Assembly (NCBI GenBank): GCA_963969345.1
Contig: OZ017770.1
Coordinates: forward strand, 3,419,246-3,483,245
Length of the DNA: 64,000 nucleotides
Direction: 5' to 3'
Source of the DNA: Turbatrix aceti
Taxonomy: Eukaryota > Nematoda > Chromadorea > Rhabditida > Panagrolaimidae
The notes beneath the pieces are model-generated. The model searched no databases and was not told where the DNA came from. It saw only the letters and a program-made list of their open reading frames with translations. Below, one piece after another: positions 24,352 to 34,742 of the stretch. The stretch's first letter is position 1, and every line of letters starts with the position of its first letter. The translations under genes were made by a program, and so were the position numbers.

Positions 24352-26802
24352 CTACTCATACAGAACAGAAATCTCTTTGCTGAAGGCCTTCTCGATGTTC
24401 TTGCGCTTCAGCTTCAAGGCTTCCGTCAGGAGTCCACTGGCAGCCGTCCACGGCTCCTCGCAAAGGAAGTACTTCTGCGGGATCTCAGCGCGCTGAAGCT
24501 TGCCCTTTCCGTGAGCCATGAGTTCCTTGCCGACAAGGGCAATGACATCCTTGTTACGGCAGATGTCCTTCCAGTCAGTGATGTCAATTTTCTTCTGAAA
24601 AAAAATTTGAATTTAAAAATTCTCACTCAATCATAAAAACTCACGGTCTTGATGAGTTCGCGAACGTTCTTGTCGTTCGGAACGACGAGTGCGACAAGGT
24701 AGTCGCGGTGCGAGTTGCCATAGACGCAGATGTTGTCGACGTAGGCGTTAGTGAGGAGAGTGGTTTCGATCTTGCCGAGGGAGATGTACTCGCCGTGAGC
24801 GAGCTTGATCAAGTCCTTCTTGCGATCGATGATGCGAAGCGATCCGTCCTTGCGGAATTCGCCGATGTCACCCGTGGCGAAGTAGCGCTTTCCATCGACA
24901 GTGACAAAGTCCTCATTGGTCTTCTCCTCGTTCTTGAAGTATCCAATGCCAACGTTGTCGCCGTGGATGAGGATTTCGCCCTGGGGAGTCTTGTTGTCCG
25001 GGGAGTAGCCGGCTGAAATAAAACCTCACTATAATCCCTGTGCATCTTCGTTCAACCTACCTTCGGCCCATTCGCGGAGGAGAATCTCGCAGCAAACGAG
25101 AGGAGGCCCAACCGATCCGGTGCTGAGATCATGAACTGAAAAAAAACCGTTAAAATCCCGAAAATTCACATAAAACCTCATACCATCGGCAAGGGAGCCA
25201 CCACCGCAGGTTTCGGTGAGGCCGTAGCCCTGGACGACGGGGCAGCAGAAGCAGATGTTCATGAAGCGCTGGGTTTCGGGATTGAGGGGAGCACCGCCGG
25301 AGAGGACGATACGCAGCTTGCCACCGAGAAGCTGGCGGATGCGGTCGAACGCGAGGCGATCCATGACGAGACTCTTGTAGCCTTCTTCATAACGAGCGCG
25401 CTTGCGTTCGTAGCAGATGCGGAAGAGTTCACGGGCAATGCAGCTGCTTTGACGGACCTCATCGCTGACAGCCTTGAAGATACGATCCATGACAGCGGGA
25501 ACGCAAGCCATGAGAGTCGGTTCAAGAGCGGCACAGTCACCCTTCGAGCCCTTCTGGATCTTGGCGGCGCGGTCGAAGAGGGTCAGAGCAGAGGAGTATC
25601 CGACGCGGCATCCCTTGGCAAGGCAAACCAACTCGGCGCAAACTTCGAGGATATGCGCCAAAGGCAGGTAACCAATAACGGTGTCACGAGTGCTGAAAAA
25701 GGTGCCTTTACTTCCGTTCGGAAGAGAAAAAAACATACTCGACAGGGATAACAGCGCTTTGACCGGCAAGAGCAGCGATGATGTTCTTGTGGGAGAGCAT
25801 GACGCCTTTCGGGTTTCCGGTGGTTCCGCTGGTATACATGATCATAGCAAGGTCCTCAGGAGAGATTTTAGCATCAGTGATTGCTTTGGCGCCAATTTCA
25901 CGGGGGTACAAGTTGCGGAGATCAGCAAGAGAAACGAGGGCACGTCCGAGTTCTTTGAATTCGTTTTCAACAACTTCAGAGATGCTGATTTCATCGGATT
26001 CATCGCAGTACAGGTCTTCGAAGTACACAACGGTTCGGATAGAGATTGCTTCGCGGAGAGCAGCAGGGAGCTTGGGGAGGAGAGCTCTGACCGTGACGAC
26101 GGCGACCGCATCGCATTCCTTGATGGCAAAGGCAACCGCTTCCTCGCCAAGGGTAGCGTAGACGGTTACAACGGGCAAGCCAAGCGAGAAACAGGCCAGG
26201 GCGGTGACGAGCCATTCCTTGCGGGTTTCGGCAAAGATGACAACTTTGTCTCCCTTGCTGCATCCAAGACAGTTGAATCCGGCAGCGATATCCTTCACGA
26301 TGCCGTCCGATGTTTTGTAGCTGAGCCATTGGTAATCGCCAAGAACAAGCTTCTGGAATTTACGTCCGTCGGGTTGTTGCTCTTCAAAGACCTGTTGAAC
26401 CGTGCGCCATCCCATGCAATCTTTTTCGCGGTGAAGTCTGAAATGAAGGAAATGCATCATAAAAACCACGTCAAGAACTTACTCGACAGCATGAGTCCAA
26501 ATATCGCCCAGGGTTCCGATGCCGGGGTAGATCTGACTTTCGAGTTTTGTATTGAGGACGGAGACATTACGCCAGGGAGCACGGTTATCTTTCTCTACAA
26601 TGGGAGCAGCTTTGATCGCCGCGGAACGGGCGAGTTTCTTTTCTGGATCGGCGAATATCTTGAAAGGAAGGTAGACAACAGCATCGTAAACGAAGAAGAA
26701 TCCTTGGAGGAAAAGAGCGAGGGCTGAGATGTAGAGAGGCCTCTGTTCATCTAGAACCTGCTCAATCCGCTTGGCAACACCCTGACTTTTATGGTCTGGC
26801 AT
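24352..26802 (-). CDS. ACSL: Long-chain acyl-CoA synthetase, ACSL3/4 type
   Basis: Exons 26483-26802, 25739-26437, 25184-25692, 25061-25135, 24645-25012 and 24352-24594; 737 aa. It makes acyl-CoA from long-chain fatty acid, ATP and CoA for lipid synthesis. An N-terminal hydrophobic stretch (ISALALFLQGFFFVYDAVVYL) should anchor it to the ER or lipid droplets. The AMP-binding core is intact: YTSGTTGNPKGV (P-loop), YLPLAHILE, GGAPLNPETQRF, QGYGLTETCG, YFATGDIGEF and IIDRKKDLIKL; the C-terminus holds the GLLTEALKLKRKNI motif with its conserved lysine. NICFCCPV is typical of the ACSL3/4 branch rather than ACSL1/5/6. An acceptor (TTTTTTCAG) ends one base before the ATG, a strong hint of trans-splicing or a 5' UTR intron. 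The plus strand is also open for 348 codons across 25681-26727; I treat that as a codon-bias shadow. Confidence 0.95.
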
Positions 26803-27060
26803 TCTGAAAAAAAGGCGATAAATAAAAACGCATGCCGATGCAGTGCGATACAATAATCCGCAAAACACTTCCGACACCTCGCAAAGAAAACAGATAAGCC
26901 CCCATGACGGGAAAGCAGCGATAACGACGCAATAAAATAATTCAAAGTAAAAACAACAAAATTCACAAGTTAGACTTCATTTTCCTTCTTGCCCGTTGTA
27001 AGCAGAGAACATCAAAAACATCGGAAACTACTGGTAATGGTAATACGACAATTGAAAATT

Positions 27061-27213
27061 CTAATCTGATTTCTTATACTGATTCAAGTACTCTTCTAGC
27101 TTGCTTCGGATTTCAACAGGGGACGGCAGCTTGGGAACTTCGTAGTTCTGGTCAGAATAAGCCCCGACATAGAGTCCGATACCAAAGCAAATCAATTTGG
27201 CAACCAAACCCAT
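27061..27213 (-). CDS. STMP1: STMP1 / DUF4535-type mitochondrial microprotein (50 aa)
   Basis: A single exon. The N-terminus is a membrane helix with glycines (MGLVAKLICFGIGLYVGAY), followed by the signature QNYEVPKLP and a charged helix (KLEEYLNQYKK). Vertebrate STMP1 (47 aa) and plant DUF4535 proteins share the same order: short helix, Gly-x-Tyr, QNY-x-[VI]-P, then an acidic/basic tail. STMP1 sits in the inner mitochondrial membrane and supports respiratory complex III. The start was chosen at the ATG after the acceptor CATCTGCAG; 13 in-frame codons lie further upstream without an ATG. It lies 258 bp 5' of the acyl-CoA synthetase on the same strand, close enough for a nematode operon, but nothing proves one. 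Confidence 0.75.
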   Translation of the reverse strand: MGLVAKLICFGIGLYVGAYSDQNYEVPKLPSPVEIRSKLEEYLNQYKKSD

Positions 27214-28805
27214 GTCTAAGCCCGGCCTGCAGATGGGGTTATGAAGGAACAAAAACCTGAAAGAGGCCAGACGTCAACGGTTAGAACGTACTAAAAAAAG
27301 ATGTCAATAAGACTGCAAAAACGCGCTCACAAGGTCATTCACAGGCAGTCGTGCAAAAATTGGAAGGAAGAGAAAAAAACGTAAAACGCGTTTTATTCGA
27401 CAAAAACACTGTCTTTTGTTTTTTACAACTATATAGTTTGAAGAATAGGTGAGCACGAGAGATGCGCTATCCTCTTCTTCATTCGCGAGTTGAAGACAAA
27501 AACAAAGCTAATATAAAGAATAAGCAACGTGGTGTTTTTTCGTCTACGGAAGAGAAAAAAACAGCGCTGTGGTGTGATCCCCGGCCAAAATCATTCGACG
27601 TCGTTAAGAAACACTTTTTACGGGAAAAAGGGAAATATGAATCATAAAGTTTTATTTTAGGAAACAGGAATCAAAATGAAGCGCATAACTCCGACTGAGC
27701 ATCTTATGGGTTCTTTTAAGGGTGTTCTTATGTTATTAGGGCTAACACACGTCATGCTACACTATACATTACAAGCGATAACGCCTACACCGGTGAATAT
27801 GTGCAAGATGAAAAATTTTGTACAACTTAGGCGCCGGAAAAGCATAAAACAACACAAACAAGCGCCTCATGACCACAAGATGCGAACACCCACCAAAGCG
27901 ACTGCTAGTTGACTAAAAAAAAGCACTAGTGCCCGCTACCACCCCAAATTGTGAGGACACGTGGTCGTGCATTCTTTTTTTGCATCGAACGCACCAAGTT
28001 TTTCACAATTAAAGGAGAATAAGACGAGCAACAACAAAAAATGAGTCAAACTGCAAAAAAAACTTGTCAATACGACAACGAGTTTGTTGCAGTTTGAGGT
28101 GAGCAAAAAAACACTACATAAGCTCTCAAGCCCCAAACATCGAGTAAAAGAGGCAGAAAAACAATCTATCGTCAAACGTCATAGGATCCAGGAAGGCAAA
28201 CAGACAACCACAACGCATTCCTTCGTCTGGAGACCCTTATATAACGAAGCACCCACAACCAGGTGAGTCACGAAAAACATATTTCGTTATAACCGCAGTT
28301 ACCTACTTCCTATGCTGACGTTGAATAGCGCCGACCGGCTGCGCGTAAACGCGGGAGTTACGAAAACATGCTGTTGACGACAGCGCCTCGCTCACACTCA
28401 CTGTCTCCCTACGAAGACAATTCAAAGACGTGACAAGGTTGAATGTAGTGATTTTTGCGTAAACTAACGTCGAAGGGAACAAAGATTAGGCTAACTCCGC
28501 ATAATGCCTGGCGGACTGAGGGAAACCTAGTATCTGCCTGCTTTTGCCCCCCGATGTGGCAAGATGACGAACACAGCTGTCCGCAGCATCGCTATCACCT
28601 ATGAAAAGCATACCGCGTCACTCATACCGCCTGATATACCAAAGGGAGATCCCGTGCTATATAAAACCAGAGGCTCTTACTTCTGAGGCTTATCCACCAC
28701 TGCCAAGGGTCTGAAAGTCTACCTACACGGCAATCACCTGCTTTCCTATAAGCAGCTGATCAAGTAACAAGAACGCCCGAAAAAAAACTAATCGAATAGG
28801 CCAAA
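27214..28805. other. Intergenic, promoter region of the SRI-like gene
   Basis: Short purine-rich open frames, no domain. Two splice-acceptor motifs between 27213 and 27265 belong to the 5' leader of the STMP1-like gene. A TATA box is noted separately at 28658. Confidence 0.5.
28658..28666 (+). promoter_or_regulatory. TATA box candidate
   Basis: TATATAAAA in a GC-balanced setting, about 140 bases upstream of an ATG at 28806 that opens a Ser/Arg-rich frame. It may mark the transcription start of the gene annotated at 29424-31431. Confidence 0.4.
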
Positions 28806-28961
28806 ATGACCACTCGTATGCGAGCGAGGAAAAGGAAAAACAGCATAAACGACGACTCTGGGGATGGGAATGGAAGCGAGACGTCAACCTCAGTTAAATT
28901 TTCGCGGTCGGAGCACAAGAGCGCTCGCTGTGTCTTCTTTGTTATGCATACTATCTAAAAG
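28806..28961 (+). other. Possible first coding exon of the SRI-like gene
   Basis: An ATG in a strong context (CCAAAATGACC) opens 51 codons whose first 40 are Arg/Lys- and Ser/Asp/Glu-rich (MTTRMRARKRKNSINDD...), the composition of a nuclear protein and unlike chance sequence. It needs a donor before its TAA. Phase-0 GT sites occur at TGT|GTC and TTT|GTT, and the acceptor CACTTTCAG ending at 29438 is phase 0 as well. The donors are weak, so this exon is unproven. Confidence 0.35.
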
Positions 28962-29423
28962 CCCTTACACCCTTATTATTGTCAACGTTTTATTCTCCAG
29001 CGTGTTGTCTAAACCTCACTCACAGTCCAGCAAACTACTAGTTAGCTTTTAACCGATTTCTTCTTTGCGCGCACGCACACTACACAGTGACAACACGATT
29101 TAGATTCGATTTTTGACTGACACTTGAATAGTGCTTCAAAAATTCTTCAACCAGCTTGCTTGTTGGTTGATTTGATCAATTTTTACAACTCGTTGCTGCC
29201 GGACACAAGAAGAGTTAGCAGCTGCATCGAGTATACGTTTTCCTATTTTTAAAACCGGGCACATACACTTGGACGAAAATAGACGGGCTGCAAGGTCGGA
29301 TTTGTTTGTAAATACAATTATCTCCAGTCGTCTCTGAACCGCATTGATCCGTCGCAATAATCAATTGATTGTTTTACCTTTTGTATGGTACGGTGAAGTT
29401 GTGCGTCGATTAATCGTATCATT

Positions 29424-31431
29424 ATGACTCACTTTCAGAGCAGTTTCGCTGATGTCAAGCCTGTGATTAAAAAAGTCAAAAGTGAACCACACGATTCTGG
29501 ATATCATGACAGAGCAGTAGCATCGAGTTCAGTAGCATCAAGTTATCCCGTAAGTTTACTTTTCTTCTAAGTGAGGTATTTTATAAAGAAGTATCGATTT
29601 TCAGGCTCAATCAGGTAGTAGTGGATCGATTTTTCGTGGTCGAAAAGTTTTCAAGCGAGGCAAGCGACACCGAAGAAAGAAGAAGAAGAAGCGCAAATCG
29701 AAGCGCGTTGTCATACGCAAGAAGGCGCCTTCTTCTATTTCATCGAAAGTAGCCTCATCGATAAAGAAAGCCAAGGCACTGTTGATGAGCAGGCTTGGTC
29801 GAGATATAAAGACAACCGACGAGAAGCCATCAAGCACTGTATCTGGCAATTTTGAACCCTTATTTCCTGCAGAAAGGTCGGTTGATTTAAATACGGTTTT
29901 ATAAATGATTTTCGTTTTTGTTCTTTTTGTACGATTCAACTAAAAATTTTTAGTGGTGATTCGCCTTCTGACTCAAACACTCCGTCCACAGACTCTGCAG
30001 CTGCTGATTCTGAGCCACCCCGTTCCTCTGTCGATCTCCTTGATTCCATTCTTCAAGAACAAGAAAAAATGCTTTCCGAAAACACACGTCATCACTCACG
30101 GGTCCACAAGATGACCGTCGAAGAAATTCGCGCTATGGCTGAGCGTCGTAGGCGTGCAGCTGAGGAGAAGCATATTGCTGCTCATCAACGACAACGCCAG
30201 CTGGAATTGTGGGAATTGGATCGCGAGAAGCGTATGAGACATGTAAGTGGTTTGGATTCGGCCTGGCTTTGGAGTGATTTGGATTTTTATATCAGAGTTG
30301 CATGGCTTCACGGCTTGGCTTCTTAATAGGCGCTTTTAAACTGCCTATTGTCTTTTAGTTACCAAAGTATTGGTGTACGATTACTTCAGTGTAGGATTTA
30401 GTTGGTTATGGCTTCTATAAAACTGAATGCCGACAATAGCAAAGTTTTTTACCTGTTTACTTCCCTGCTTTTGCCTTAGAATTGGTTTGTATTCCTTTGT
30501 TCATGAGTGGTAGGTTTGCTAATTATCCTTTGACCAAAGTCCTCAATTCTTATAATTAATTTGTACTTCTGGCTTTTATAATTTGTTCTCGATGACGTGA
30601 TTTCAGTCTTGCTCGAAAAAAGGTGAACACGAGCCTTTTGTCAACGCCTACGAAAGTGCCAAGAAAAAACCGCTTTTCTCGCCTCATAGCGCTCCTCCTA
30701 AGTCACCTGAAGGCCGTCATCGTCACAGGGACTCGCGGCACTACTCTCCGCCTCCAGATATCCATGACAACAGCGAAGACATGGTAGTCGACGAGATGAG
30801 TCCGGTGTTCAACGAAGGCGGGTTAACCAACTTTGTCGATATTAATCCTTCCCTGCCCATAATTCATCCAGCGATATCAGCGATACAGAGTGCAATTGCC
30901 CATCAGAATTCAACATTATTGTTTCCACAGTTAAATCAGGCTTCTCTGTTGAATTCTATCTTCAATCCCAATGCGAGTATCTTTCCTCTGGGATTTGATC
31001 CCACGGTCACCATGTTTCCTCCCACGTCGTTTTACAACACGCAGCCGAACTTCGCGATTGCGTCCGAAACCCTTCCTCCCATCCCTTCATTGCCTCCTCC
31101 TCCACCGCCCCCAACTTCGTGCAACGATCCCAACCCATGTACACCCGACAAAGCATCGAAGCGAGATCATGTTCGCAAAATCGCCAGCGCGGTAAAGCCG
31201 TTTGCTGAGAAGTATGGAAAGTAAGTAGAAACTTTTTTTTTGGCATGTTTCAACCTAAATTAATTATTTTTCAGAAAATATCACCTTAGCAACGACAGCT
31301 ACAAAATCATGTGTCACAAGGTGGTAACGAAAGTCGCCAAATATCGATCGCCGCCCAAAGATGATCGTCTCGATCGACTCGTTGAGGAATACGCCAAATA
31401 TCTGACTCTCAAAGAACGCAAGACAAAGTGA
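29424..31431 (+). CDS. Nuclear basic/Ser-Pro-rich protein with an SRI-like C-terminal domain
   Basis: Exons 29424-29549, 29605-29876, 29954-30242, 30607-31220 and 31275-31431; 485 aa. In order: a Ser-rich N-terminus with a SUMO-like motif (VKSEP); a Lys/Arg block (RGKRHRRKKKKKRKSKR), surely a nuclear signal; a charged helix (MAERRRRAAEEKH); a Pro-rich stretch with SLPPPPPPP; and a helical C-terminus (about 415-480) with VKPFAEKYGKKY, SYKIMCHKVVTKV and LVEEYAKYL. That last pattern resembles the SRI-type module at the C-terminus of PHRF1 and Set2-like proteins, which binds the phosphorylated RNA polymerase II tail; the match is by eye. The RING and PHD fingers of PHRF1 are absent. The true start may lie upstream at 28806. 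A role in transcription is inference. Confidence 0.65.
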
Positions 31432-31514
31432 CTCATTAAACTCGTTACTTAATTTTTATAATGTATCGATCTTTTTTTTCGTTATTGTTAAAATGTACTA
31501 AGGTAGCCTTGTCT

Positions 31515-31520
31515 AATAAA
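31515..31520 (+). terminator. Poly(A) signal AATAAA
   Basis: AATAAA about 85 bases after the stop of the SRI-like gene. Confidence 0.5.
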
Positions 31521-31826
31521 CCACTTTAAACCGCTTGATCGGATCAAAAGTTTCCAAAATGCAAATGTTTTAAATTTTTATAAAGAATATCATATCATCG
31601 TCGTTCACGATTTGGACGGCTGTTGGGGCTGCGATTGCTTCAGCTGTGCCTCCGCTTGCACCTTTTTCCACATGGAAATAAGTTGACTGTTTCACCTACG
31701 TGCCAGACTTACTGGTACGCACAATAAAACAACTCAACAGCAGCTGCCAACACGTAGAGTAAACACTCTCTTCTGATCTTTGTGAATCCGAACTCTGCCT
31801 TCTGTGCGATAAACGCGGGAGCCCGC

Positions 31827-31848
31827 CCCCCCCTCCGCGGAGGGGGGG
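31827..31848. repeat. 22 bp perfect GC palindrome
   Basis: Seven C, then TCCGCGGA, then seven G: a perfect palindrome able to extrude a cruciform. It lies about 400 bp past the SRI-like gene in otherwise AT-rich DNA. Confidence 0.85.
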
Positions 31849-31894
31849 CAAAATGTGCAAAAAGAGGCCTCCGCACGTCCTTTTGCGCATTTTG
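31849..31894. repeat. Hairpin directly abutting the palindrome
   Basis: Arms CAAAATGTGCAAAAAG (31849-31864) and CCTTTTGCGCATTTTG (31879-31894) pair over 16 bases with two mismatches around a 14-base loop. The left arm starts at the base after the palindrome ends, so the two structures form a tandem pair. Confidence 0.7.
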
Positions 31895-32151
31895 TAATTC
31901 ATTTGTGTCTGGTAATTTGGTACTATTTGTGACGCGGGCGTGTTTTTAATAAATCGGAGAAATTAAATCAACTAGTTTAATTACCGAAGTTTGAGGTACA
32001 TATATCGACGAGACAAAGAAAGCACTTTCAAACACTTCAGTTATCGTTAAAAAAGCCGGATCTCGTAAAAAAGTACAAAGTAAATCAACCTGCATCCGAA
32101 AAAGCTCGTTTCCTTATTTTGCCGACTTTATCGCCACATAAATCGTCGTCA

Positions 32152-32380
32152 TACAACAATTGTTTAATCTAACAAACATTACCGCATTAAAAACCATGGA
32201 ACTCGGTACAAATTAAAAAAATCAACAAGATAAACGCAGCGCAAACGCACTTTTTGGCACTGACCTCACAAAAAGGAAAGAATGTTTTGTCCATCACCGT
32301 CTTACAACAGTTATTTAATCATACAGACATTACCGCATTAGAAGCCTTAAAAACAATGTGAAATGCAAAAAAAATCAACA
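32152..32380. repeat. Two diverged tandem copies, period about 151 bp
   Basis: TACAACAATTGTTTAATC...ACATTACCGCATTA from 32152 recurs from 32303 as TACAACAGTTATTTAATC...ACATTACCGCATTA. Both copies are followed by A-rich tracts with AAAAAATCAACAA. Confidence 0.65.
32241..32280. repeat. 40 bp dispersed repeat, copy 1
   Basis: The core TTTTTGGCACTGACCTCACA plus AAAAGGAAAG recurs at 34347-34386 with few mismatches. Confidence 0.7.
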
Positions 32381-32484
32381 AAGTGAAATGTAAAAAAAAT
32401 ATTTAAAAAAATGAAAAAAACAAACACTGGAAAAAAAAGAAAAGTTTGGCGCTGACGTGGGTCGCTGGTTCACGAACATATACT

Positions 32485-33700
32485 TCAATCGCGTCCAAGA
32501 TATCCGAAAACATCACATATGTGCTCGTCGGCTTCGGCTTTCGCGTAGGAAATGACAGACGGTGTGACGAGCAGATTCTCATTGCCGCGCAAAAGTGCCG
32601 CCTTCAGCGTCGCGTGCATCGTCTACAAAAAAAATTTGGCATACTAATAAGGAAAATTATGTTACCTTTCGCGCAAATTGCGTGAGAACGGCATCGTTGT
32701 ACTTGGTGGGGTCGACGCGAGCGCGCGCATAGCGAAAAACTTCTTGCCAAACCCGTCCTTTGAATTCGCGCACCGTAGCGATGTCGATCATGTCTTCTGT
32801 CAGACGCTTTGATTCACCCGCTTTGGTGGGCTGGAATCCTTCTGCGCGACGCCTAAAATTGCGTGTTACTTATTTGTAATTTTTTAAAATAGCAATGACA
32901 TAATAAATATGTATAAAAACTTGCTTGAACTTTGGCGTCTCAAAATCCAGAAGTTGCCAGCGATCGAAAGTTGCCGGGGATCGAGATTCGTTGAAAAAAG
33001 GCATGCCAGGGTAAGGCTCTTGAGGCGTATGAGGACGTGGAGATGGCACGGAAGCCACTTGCCCAGGTGACGAATGATCGTGAGGCAGCGTAAGAAAAGC
33101 CTGCATCGGCAGCGTACACTCGCCTCGCATCAGAGCAGGCTGGCAACTCTGGTTGTCAGAGATTTCGGGTTTTGCGTTGAGACTGGTACGAGGTTGAAGA
33201 ATCGTAGTAACCAACGGTTGAAGTGGCTGTCTGCGATCCAACGAATGCAGACGAAAAGAAGGCGCCCAGGCTGCACCCAACTTGACCAGAGTTCGATCCA
33301 CCATCGTCGCGAAGTTATCAGTCCCCTAAAATAGTGCATAACATTTGAATTTAAAGTGTATGGAATGCAGACGTCAGAAAAAAGCGAGTTGAAAATAATG
33401 TTAGCCCGAGGACTTTATATAAAAGCGGTATTTCCCAACCCGATAACGTACCGTTGACGCTCGCGGTGAGCATGTGCTGTTGGCTACGGAGCCGTCGTCA
33501 ATTTCCTGTTCGCTGTTCTTGCAGCAAGGGCACTTGTAGGCGCTGGGATCTGATCTGTAAGCCTTCAGATTTGACCCACTGCAGCTGCCCTTGACGTGAA
33601 TCCATTGTCGGCAGTAAACGCAGAGAATGGCTCCTGTATTGGCCGATTTCCTGCAGGTTCCGCATGGCCATTTGGGTCCTTTTCCTTTGCGTGAGCTCAT
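32485..33700 (-). CDS. PHD-like zinc-finger protein (324 aa)
   Basis: Exons 33452-33700, 32925-33325, 32666-32852 and 32485-32622, phases consistent. The N-terminus carries one finger (residues about 9-65): PCGTCRKS, LCVYCRQWIHVKGSC, then KCPCC, the C4-H-C3 spacing of a PHD finger, which in known proteins reads histone tails. Residues about 84-215 are Pro/Ser/Gln-rich linker. The C-terminus is a helical region (LTEDMIDIATVREFKGRVWQ, then LTQFARK and YAKAEADEHICDVFGYL) that I do not recognise. An acceptor (GCTTTTAG) lies 5 bases before the ATG. The intron 32853-32924 has a GC donor. The finger also resembles those of some retroelement ORF1 proteins, but the spliced structure points to a host gene. 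Confidence 0.7.
32853..32924 (-). other. GC-AG intron
   Basis: On the minus strand the only junction that keeps the frame is TTCAA|GCAAGT ... ATTTTAG|GCGTCGC. The donor is GC followed by AAGT, the strong consensus that GC-AG introns need. Using the nearby GT instead puts a stop codon in the next exon. Confidence 0.7.
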
Positions 33701-34346
33701 GTTATCTAAAAGCATGCAAAACTTTATAATTTAGGCCTAGTATAAACATTTTGGTTTAGTCGACTAACACGCAAAACAATTTGGCTTAATCCCAAACACA
33801 AAAACAAGAAAAGAGGGCGGAGAACGCAGACAGTCAGCGGTGTCAAAAATCAGAAAGCAATCTACGCCGGCGGCACCTTCTCAACGAGTTGGCACCGCAG
33901 AAAGAACAAAAAACGGCAGTGTGAGAAGCAATAAAGAGGCACATGAGGTTCAAAATATGCTTAATACTCAATACAGCAAAGCTGTTGAAACAAGAAACGA
34001 GTACATTAAACGGGAACACCAAATCTGCATAAAACACTCGGGACGAAATAGTAAAGAATATGGTAAAAATAAAAAAACGTTCGTGATGGGACTTTTGTGC
34101 GCTGACAGCCGTAAGAAAAATAATTGTGAGTAGAGATGAGTAAATGAACCAATTAAGTTACTTTTTTTCTTGTGAAACTAGACTAATAAATCCAAAATAA
34201 TAAATATGCGAATAAACCCAAAACAAAGCGAAATGTGATTTTTTTTTTTAATGATTCGATCGCAGACATAAGAAAACGAATGTTCGTTTGCTCTGCTCCA
34301 TATATACCCTATATTCCATAAAACAGTTTTTGGTATGGGTAACAGT

Positions 34347-34386
34347 GTGAACGCATTTTTTGGCACTGACCTCACAAAAAGGAAAG
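34347..34386. repeat. 40 bp dispersed repeat, copy 2
   Basis: Matches 32241-32280. Confidence 0.7.
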
Positions 34387-34701
34387 TTATTCATTTTTTG
34401 TCCCCAGACTAGTATGCAGACTCGATCACAAAATAGAAGAAAGGAAGAGACTGTCAAACGCATGGCACAAATTACTTTTTACCCTCACGCAAATATAGAT
34501 CAATTGATTTGAACACCCGAACACAAAAACAGAAAGAGAGAGGGAGTGCGCGATAAACAATCAACAATACTATTTGGGTGCGCCGTTATTGGCCTCCTAA
34601 CCTCGATCAGTTCGACTAGGTGATCGCCCCAAAGATGATCAGCGTCGAAGACACGGATGTATGCTATAAAACAATCGCTCACAACATTTTTAAAACTCGT
34701 A

Positions 34702-34742
34702 GAAAAATGTGCCCTATGCCATGTGAAAAATGTGCCCTATGC
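34702..34742. repeat. Short tandem duplication
   Basis: GAAAAATGTGCCCTATGC occurs twice with a 23 bp period (34702 and 34725). Confidence 0.8.

Noticed and set aside
25681..26727. 348-codon open frame antisense to the acyl-CoA synthetase
   Set aside because: It mirrors the strong codon bias of the real gene, lacks introns at the real exon borders and shows no domain.
33840..34133. 97-codon plus-strand frame 3' of the PHD-like gene
   Set aside because: It begins with GTG, lies in diverged repeats, and has no domain or splice context.
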